From Dama dama (lineage: Eukaryota > Chordata > Mammalia > Artiodactyla > Cervidae), in the NCBI RefSeq assembly GCF_033118175.1, contig NC_083711.1:47130001-47194000 (forward strand): a DNA stretch of 64,000 nucleotides, given 5' to 3'. The notes under the pieces were generated by a model, which made no database searches, was not told the DNA's origin, and worked only from the letters and a program-made list of their open reading frames with translations. The position numbers were made by a program, and so were the translations under genes. Shown here piece by piece: positions 57,151 through 64,000 of the stretch (positions are counted from its first letter, which is position 1; each line of letters opens with the position of its first letter).

Positions 57151-59094
57151 AATTAGAAAACTCCACCTCTTTTCCCCTAACAGCATCCAAGGCCTGTAGG
57201 CCCCTGGAGGGCAGGGACTGTGGGTATCAACAGCACTTAATAGAATACCTGTACTCAGCAATGACAGTGAAATGAAGGCAAATACAGTCTTCCCTCTGTG
57301 TCCATCACCAGGCATCTCTCAGCTAGAACTCAGGACAGCACACATTCCCCAAAACTCCTCAAGTGATTCTAGAAAGAGGCTTTAAATCTTTGGGACAGAT
57401 TCAAATCACCTGTGGAGCTTTTGAAAATTCAAATATCTTGGTACCTCGTCTTGCTATTGCAGGGCATAAATAAGAGCCTCTTCGGACCAGGTCTTAACAA
57501 TGAATCATCTAATCTCATTGAAACACAGGTTTCAGGAGACCACAAAACAGAAACCAAATGGTTTCTCTTTCTTCTTTTTTCCTATTAAACAAGATATTAC
57601 ATAATAAGCAAATGATACCCCCTAAACTCTCTAGTTTCCTGACATGAGTCAGTACAGTCCTGTACTGTAAGCAGAACTGGTTTTCCTAGTAATAAAGTAT
57701 TCCCAAAGGAATTCTTCACATGACTGGCAATCAAACTTGGTAGAGAGAAAATAACAGGCAATCAAACAACGGTTCTTGTGTCGAAGAGGTCCGTGTGCAT
57801 GCACGTACAGCCAGAAATGGAAGATTCATGAGAATACTGTACCAGAGCCTTCTTACCTCTTTCCTTACTCTAAGGGCCTTGTTTTTTATTATTATCTAAT
57901 AGAAACCCAATACAATGAACATTCATATCTAAATAGAGCTGGAGTTTGAATGGGAACTCTGTAAATGTTACGCATTCTCCCTTACTGTAACATGGAAACA
58001 GACATGGCACAGAAATCTGGGTGAGTTGAAAACAATGATCATAGTTTATTAAATCCATATGTTTTATTAAAAGGCAAAATGGTTCCCAGATGGTGTGCAG
58101 GATTCTCTAAGTCCATCTCAGGGAGGATGAGCCAGACACCCAGATTTTTAAAAGAGGTCCAGAAGTTATTTGGGTGCAAACTAGAATTGATGACCAATGT
58201 TCTGTAATCAAAAGCCCCCTGTAGGCTGAAATGTTGCTAACCTTTTATTGATCTATCATAGAATGGGTATTAGGCTTGAATCCACAACACCTTTCACTGG
58301 CTTACTGAAGCCGTTCTTCTCAGTCCTCTTAAATTAAACAGAAGGGACTAAGTGAAATCTAGAAAATGTAATACTGTGTAAACAAAACAAAACAAAAAAA
58401 CTTTTAAAATTATAGCTAAAAAGAACTGGAATAAAGGGAAATTATTTAAAACAATCTGATGATAGAATTTTCTCAAAAGGAGAAAAACAAATGTTCAACT
58501 AGCCCTTTTGCAAGACAGTCCTAACAATGAGGTCAGTCAAGCAAAGTGGCATTTTTCCTTGGAATTCATTGAGGTATTCAGGTCATAATTGGCTGCGGCA
58601 TTTGGGAAAATTTAGGGGAAGAAACTTGGCTCTTGGAAAAGAGAGAAAAACTATCTCAATGCCCCAGAAGCTCTCTTTCAAACTCCAGATTTGCAGTGGG
58701 GCATTTAGAGTTAGAATTTCCAGTAAAGAAGAAAATATACTGAAGCCACAGCTTTCAAACAAGTGGGAAGATTAAGGAGATGGTTTAAAAAAAGAAAATT
58801 CTGGAAGAAATAGTCATAGACAGTTGAATAGTCAAATAATCTAACTGAATCATAGGAAAGAATGATGCCGTATCTAAATGTTAGGTTGGGAATGAGTGTC
58901 TTGAGCTCATGGTGTGATTACCCATTTGTTGAACACAGGTGCACTGAAAGGATGCCACTCTCAATAAAAAGTTTCATTTATCAAGTTTAACATGATAATT
59001 CTTTGTCATATACCCCTCCTGGGACTCTGCCTTGCCTGCTTTTTATATTATTTTCTTGAAAAGACTGAGGATGGTTTAGGGTGACTAATATCAT
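57151..59094. other. Mostly single-copy DNA
   Basis: Bases 57385-57440 ('caaatcacctgtggagcttt') recall MER5-type hAT elements but are too short to call. An imperfect (AAAAC)n run lies at 58382-58400. No gene recognised. Confidence 0.4.
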
Positions 59095-59520
59095 AACCCA
59101 CCATTTGATCATGTATTTCAGGAGTACCCACTGTGTGCCTGGCACTCTGCCAAGGAATATAAGAACCATAAAGAAGTAAAGCATGATGTCTACTCACATG
59201 AAACAAAATCTAACTGTAGAAATAGAACTTCAGCACATGCAGATATTAAGTAACAATTGTTGATCTGATGCCAGTTGGAAATACAGTGTGATATCTGGAT
59301 AGGAGGAAGCAATGTGGGCTGGGGTATTTGGGAGAAGACCTCAGAGGGAGGTTGAGCTTGATCTATACCTTAATGAACACAATGGAGGCAGGAGGCATTA
59401 AATAAGAGAGTGTGAAAAGAGCTAGAGGCAGTGAAAAGCTCAGAGGGTACAAGGAAATGATTATATCTGTCTGGGCATTGAGCTTGAAAGATATATGTTT
59501 GAGATTTGGGGTGTGAGTCA
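59095..59520 (-). repeat. L2 LINE fragment
   Basis: Reverse complement of L2: 'cccactgtgtgcctggcact', then 'acctcagagggaggttgagc' and a purine-rich segment similar to the L2 body. Diverged, with gaps. Confidence 0.5.
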
Positions 59521-59593
59521 TGGAAAAAGACTGTGGTACAGCAGAATGAGCCCAGGTTTTGAGACTGAACTCTGATTTTGCCACTATAACCTA

Positions 59594-61172
59594 GTTCACT
59601 TCAGTACAGTTGCTCAGGCCAACTCTTTGCAACCCCATGGACTGCAGCAAGCCAGACCTCTGTGTCCATCACCAACTCCTGGAGCCCATTCAAACTCATG
59701 TCCATCAAGTCAGTGATGCCATACAACCATCTAATCTTCTGTTGTCCTCTTCTCCTCTGCCTTCAGTCTTTCCCAGCATTAAGATCTTTTCTAATGAATC
59801 AGCCCTTTGCATCAGGTGGCCAAATTTTGGCACTTCAGCATCAGTCCTTCCAATGAATATTCAGGACTGATCTCCTTTAGGATGGACTGGTTGGATCCCT
59901 TTGCAGTTCAAGGGACTCTCAAGAGTCTTCTCCAACACCACAGTTCAAAAGCATCAATTCTTTGGCACTCAGCTTTCTTTATAGTCCAACTCTCATGTCC
60001 ATACATGACTACTGGAAAAATCATACCTTTGACTAGATAGACCTTTGTCAGCAAAGTAATATCTCTTCTTTAAAAGATGCTGTCTAGATCACCAGCCCAG
60101 GTTGGATGCATGAGACAAGTGCTCGGGCCTGGTGCACTGGGAAGACCCAGAGGGATCGGGTAGAGAGGGAGGTGGGAGGAGGGATTGGGGTGGGGAATAC
60201 ATGAAAATCCATGGCTGATTCATGTCAATGTATGACAAAAACCACTACAATATTGTAAAGTAATTAGCCTCCAACTAATAAAAATAAATGGAAAAAATAA
60301 AAATAAAAAAATAAAAGATGCTGTCTAGGTTTGTCATAATGTTTCTTCCAAGGAGTGTCTTTTTAATTTCATGGCTGCAGTAACCATCTGTGGCGATTTT
60401 AGCCCAAGAAAATAAAGTCTGCCACTGTTTACACTGTTTCCCCATCAATATGTTATGAAGTGATGGGACCAGATGGCATGTTCTTCGTTTTTTGAATTTT
60501 GAGTTTTAAGCCAGCTTTTTTACTCTCCTCTTTCACTTTCATCAAGAGGCTTTTTAGTTCTTCTTCACTTTCTGCCATAAGGGTGGTGTCATCTGCATAT
60601 CTGAAGTTACTGATTTTCTCCCAGCAATCTTGATTCCAGCTTGTGCTTCATACAGTCTGACCTTTCACATAATGTACTCTGCATATAAGTTAAAAAGCAA
60701 AGGTGACAATATACAACCTTGACATACTCCTTTCCCAATTTTGAACCAGTCTGTTGTTTCATGTTTGGTTCTAACTGTTGCTTCTTGACCTACATACAGG
60801 TTTCTCAAGAGATAGGTAAGGCGGTCTGGTATTCCCATCTCTTTAAGAATTTTCCCCAGTTTGTTGTGATCCACACAGTCAAAGGCTTTAATGTAGTCAA
60901 TGAAGCAGGTGTTTTTCTGGAACTCTCTTGCTTTTCCTATGATACATTGGGTGTTGGCAATTTGATCTCTGATTCCTCTGCCTTTTCTAAATCCAGCTTG
61001 AATATCTGGAAGTTCTCAGTTCGTGTACTGTTGAAACCTAGCTTGGAGAATTTTGATCATTACTTTGCTAGTGTGTGAGATGAGTGCAATTGTGCAGTAG
61101 TTTGAACATGCTTTGGCATTGCCTTTCTTTGGAATTGGAATGAAAACTTACCTTTTCCAGTCCTGTGGTCAC
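59594..61172 (-). mobile_element. BovB LINE, split by L1 3' end
   Basis: Minus-strand BovB from its 3' end ('ttcagtacagttgctcagg') to upstream of RT motif A ('ccttttccagtcctgtggtc'). It is interrupted by an L1 at 60088-60312. It is more diverged than the copies at 38876 or 10736. Open pieces of 60-120 codons only; motif A is partly deleted near 60905. Confidence 0.9.
60088..60312 (+). mobile_element. L1 3' UTR-only insertion with TSD
   Basis: A 225-base L1 with only the end of the 3' UTR ('atcaccagcccagg' to 'gcctccaactaataaaaata') and an A-rich tail. A perfect 16-base TSD (aaaagatgctgtctag) lies at 60072-60087 and 60313-60328. Confidence 0.95.
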
Positions 61173-61351
61173 TACAACCTAAACTTCCTTCTAATATGTG
61201 CTGAAAAAGCAGAAATTTTAGTTGTACTTGTTTGAAAATGCCCCCTGACTTATCTCTCCTTGAATATTCCTCCTCAGCCTTTGTGCTTCTCCAAATCACT
61301 TCTACCTCTGGCCTAGGACCATTTTCCATCTTCCTAATAAAGAAGACTTGA
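61173..61351. other. Spacer between two BovB copies
   Basis: Single-copy sequence separating BovB copies of opposite orientation. Nothing recognised. Confidence 0.4.
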
Positions 61352-61732
61352 GAACCAAAGAATTGATGCTTTTGAACTGTGGTGCTGGAGAAAACTCTTG
61401 AGAGTAACTTGGACAGCAAGGAGGTCAAATCAGTCAATCCTAAAGGAAATCAACCCTGAATATCCACTGGAAGAACTGATGCTGAAGCTGAAGCTCCACT
61501 ACTTTAGCCAGCTGATGGGAAGAGCCAACTCATTGGAAAAGACCCTGATGCTGGGAAACATTGTGGGCAAGTAGAGAAGGTGGTGACAGAGGATGAGATG
61601 GCATCACCGACTCAATGGACATGAGTTTGAACAAACTCTGGGAGATAATGGAGGACAGGGGAGCCTGGTGTACTGCAGTTCATGGGGTCACAAAGAGTTG
61701 GACACAACTGAGTTATTAAACAACAACAACAA
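61352..61732 (+). mobile_element. BovB LINE 3' fragment
   Basis: Plus-strand BovB from 'aagaattgatgcttttgaac' to the 3' end, which reads 'gagttattaaacaacaacaa'. This CAA-type terminus differs from the ACTGA type seen in most copies here and resembles the one at 42690. It may mark a different or older BovB subfamily. Confidence 0.9.
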
Positions 61733-61892
61733 ATGCAGGTCATTAACCAGAACTGTAGGACACACTCCACTGGAGATGATGTTGCTACTTGTCACCTGGA
61801 AGTAGTCACACTGAGTGAGATGCAGTTCTACCCTGACCCTTTCTTTTTTCCAAAGTGCCTGCAGACAAGGCTTACAAGCCCCACAGCCTTAA

Positions 61893-62060
61893 GGCAGTGG
61901 TCCTCAGACTGGGCAGAACATTAGAATTACCCGGGGAGCTTCCAAGATACTGATGTTCAGACCACTGAATCTGAAACTCTGCAAGGTGGTACCCAAACAT
62001 TAGCATCTTTTAAAGCTCCCAAGTGATTCCAACGTGCATCCAGGGGTTAGAACTACAACT
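61893..62060 (+). mobile_element. MER5A-like hAT element
   Basis: 'gcagtggtcctcagactggg' at the start, then 'cattagaattacccggggag', 'actgaatctgaaactctgc' and 'ctcccaagtgattcc' follow the MER5A order. Non-autonomous, with no transposase. Confidence 0.7.
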
Positions 62061-62689
62061 CTAAAGCAATCATCTGGGAGATTCTGCTGGACAAGAGTGA
62101 TTGTCACACTTCAGGTTCCACAAAGTGATCTGGAGGGAAAGAGACTTGCTACTAGACTGTCTGCAATCCCACTCAGGTGGGGCATGGACCCTTTGAGCAA
62201 CTTCTCTTTAGGCTCTGTCCATCAGCATGGGTTTCAGACAGACCTGTTCCCTGCTTTTATTGGTCAATGAGCAACTGTTGAGCCATGTTAACGCGGCTCC
62301 CCCAGATAAATTATTCTCAGAGACTGTACAGCCTAAACCCATGAAAGCAGTGGGAATATATTCACAAATGACTCAAAAACTTCTCAGAAGTGAGTCAACA
62401 TTTTACATAATTATGAGAAGATGAGTTTCTTTATTTCTTTCCTTCCTCAGATCTCTTTTGACCCATGCCATTTTCAATTTGTGGCCACTTTTGGCCCACT
62501 CGAAAGTAAGGGAAAAACTCAGTGTTGTGCTATATCCATTTAATGGCACGTTTTTAGCCACCCAGAGAGCATCTATAAGTGTGAGAATTATACCTCAAAA
62601 GAATTATGCGCTCAAACATTTTTGTTTTTTTGTTTCTTTGTGAGGGTTGAGAAAGTATGGTTAAATTCTTCTAGATAATATCTGAATAA
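62061..62689. other. Single-copy DNA
   Basis: No recognised repeat or gene. Confidence 0.4.
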
Positions 62690-62775
62690 GCTTTGGATGA
62701 GTCTCTTAGTCTTTCTGAGCCTCAGCCTTCTCATCTAGAAAGATATAATATTAGCATCAAATCACAGGGTCGTGA
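62690..62775 (-). repeat. MIR SINE fragment
   Basis: 'ttctgagcctcagccttctc' and 'atctagaaagatataatatt' fit the reverse complement of the MIR 3' half. It ends at the A-run of the following L1. Confidence 0.6.
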
Positions 62776-63120
62776 TTTTTAAAAAAAAAAAATTTAATTG
62801 GAGGATAATTGCTTTGAATGTTGTATTGGTTTCTGCCATACATCAGCATGAATCAGCCATAGGTATACATTTGTTCCCTCCCTCTTGAACTTTCCTCCCA
62901 TCCCATCCCACCCCTCTAGGTGGTCACAGAGCACCAGGTTGAGCTCCCTGCATCACACAACAAATTCCAGCTGGTTATTTATCTGATATATGGTAATATA
63001 TATGTTTCACTGCTACTTCTTCCATTCATCTCACCCTCTCCTTCCCCCGCTGTGCGCACAAGTCTGTTTTCTATGCCTGCATCTCTATTGCTACCATACA
63101 AATAGTATACCTCACTTTTG
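62776..63120 (-). mobile_element. Artiodactyl L1 3' UTR
   Basis: 'atttaattggaggataattg', 'gaatcagccataggtataca', 'gagcaccaggttgagctccc' match the reverse complement of an artiodactyl L1 3' UTR of intermediate age. 5'-truncated. Confidence 0.8.
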
Positions 63121-64000
63121 AAATGCCACGTATGAAGCACTCTATGCTTTTATCCTATTTTGTCCCCCTTAGTTCATGAAAGATATGAACCATCTCATTT
63201 CTTACTTTAATTTTTAAATTCCCATTTATCATAATTTCCCACTTCTATTACTCTTGCCCTTCGATAGGCTCCCATCTTAAAGTGTTTTGGGTTAATTCTA
63301 CTTGCCTTCTTAGAAAAGCTATTTTGATGTGTGTGTGTGTGTGGGTGGGTGGGTGGGTGTGGGTGTGGGTGTGTGTGCATGCATGGGTATGTGACCTGGG
63401 GATAGGGGTGGGGACTGCATGGTATGGTGAATATCTTATGTTTCCAACTTCACCCACTCAATATCAACTTTAAAAAATTGTGTCCTTTAAGTGTTTCTTC
63501 CTTTGGTGCATATATTCCATGATGTGCTCTAAATCACAACCTCAGCAGACCCCCAGTTCAGCTGCAATACCTCAGTGCCACAAACAACACCACTGCTCTC
63601 CAGACTTTCTGGGGTTTATATCTAGATGTGGAATTTCTGGGCCATACAAAGCTATACTTTTTAAGACTGAGTTCTGCTCACTAGAATGGTCTACAGGCAA
63701 TCTACTGGTAGGGAAGTTTCCTAGTATAATCCCACACGGCCTCCAGCACTTGGTACAGTCTGAAGAACATGTTATTTTAAAATAACATTCATTTCTATTA
63801 ACATTAAGACCTAAAACAGTGAGATGGTCTAAAGAAGGACATTTCATAAATAAAATCCTGTTCTTCAAACAGCCTGGGTTGACCCCTTCACTATGAGAGA
63901 TTGAAAACAGTACAGAGATGTGTTTTATCTCCACTAAAGGAAGGGACATTGCATGCCCTCCATTTGGAAGGAGAGTCAGAACTTCAACTTAACAGGAAGA
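63121..64000. other. Mostly single-copy DNA with a TG/GGTG repeat
   Basis: Apart from the simple repeat at 63328-63385, no clear gene. Bases 63600-63740 ('gatgtggaatttctgggcca') are weakly like old L1 ORF2 in reverse. The 125-codon minus frame at 63572-63949 has no motif I recognise. Confidence 0.4.
63328..63385. repeat. Compound (TG)n(GGTG)n microsatellite
   Basis: A GT run is followed by GGTG units and then a second GT run. Compound tracts of this kind are often polymorphic. Confidence 0.92.

Noticed and set aside
63572..63949. A 125-codon minus frame near the window end.
   Set aside because: No recognised motif, and part of the region looks like degraded L1 in reverse.

Overview
This window looks like AT-rich, non-coding nuclear DNA from a ruminant, most likely a bovid such as cattle, bison, sheep, goat or a close relative. 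The evidence is the repeat set. BovB (RTE-type) LINEs, Bov-tA and BOV-A2 SINEs with a tRNA-like head, a CHR-type cetartiodactyl SINE and young ruminant-type L1 3' ends all occur together. They sit on a background of old mammalian repeats: MIR, L2, L3/CR1, MaLR-type LTRs, hAT/MER elements and L1M. The species cannot be fixed by eye. I found no host protein-coding gene, rRNA, functional tRNA or CRISPR array. Every open reading frame above about 130 codons lies in a retrotransposon or is a chance frame across repeats.

Layout. 0-5.4 kb: a BovB with an inverted 5' part, an old L1 3' end and two minus-strand BovB copies, one reaching the reverse-transcriptase (RT) region. 6.4-13.5 kb: a MIR split by a young L1, several SINEs, an L1M 3' UTR, an L2 split by a SINE, and two BovB copies in opposite orientations. 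14.9-20.5 kb: ancient sequence with a long L3/CR1 remnant, MIR, L2 and two LTR fragments. 22.8-28.5 kb: a BovB, two old L1 3' regions and two SINEs. 30.5-35.6 kb: an old L1 carrying ORF1 and ORF2 remnants, broken by several younger insertions. The largest of these is an L1 with a 5' inversion that contains a second L1 with a 5' inversion. 36-43 kb: a hAT element, a BovB with the window's best-preserved RT frame, a BOV-A2, and a BovB split by an L1. 43.5-59.5 kb: sparse L2, MIR, SINE and MLT1 pieces, long single-copy stretches and one unexplained local duplication. 59.6-63.1 kb: a BovB split by an L1 3' end, an oppositely oriented BovB, a MER5A-like element and an old L1 3' UTR.

The sequence records layered retrotransposition rather than cooperating genes. 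The target-site duplications (TSDs) and interrupted hosts give a relative order: MIR/L2/L3/L1M first, then MLT1/hAT, BovB and Bov-tA, and finally the youngest L1 and BOV-A2 copies. I did not find a new biological system. The best items for a second look are the doubly nested inverted L1s with their 333-bp palindrome, the 5'-inverted BovB, a possible BovB/L1 junction product and the duplicated unknown segment at 52.5 and 53.5 kb. Family names come from recognition by eye and should be confirmed with a repeat-library search; boundaries are good to about 5-20 bases unless a TSD fixes them.
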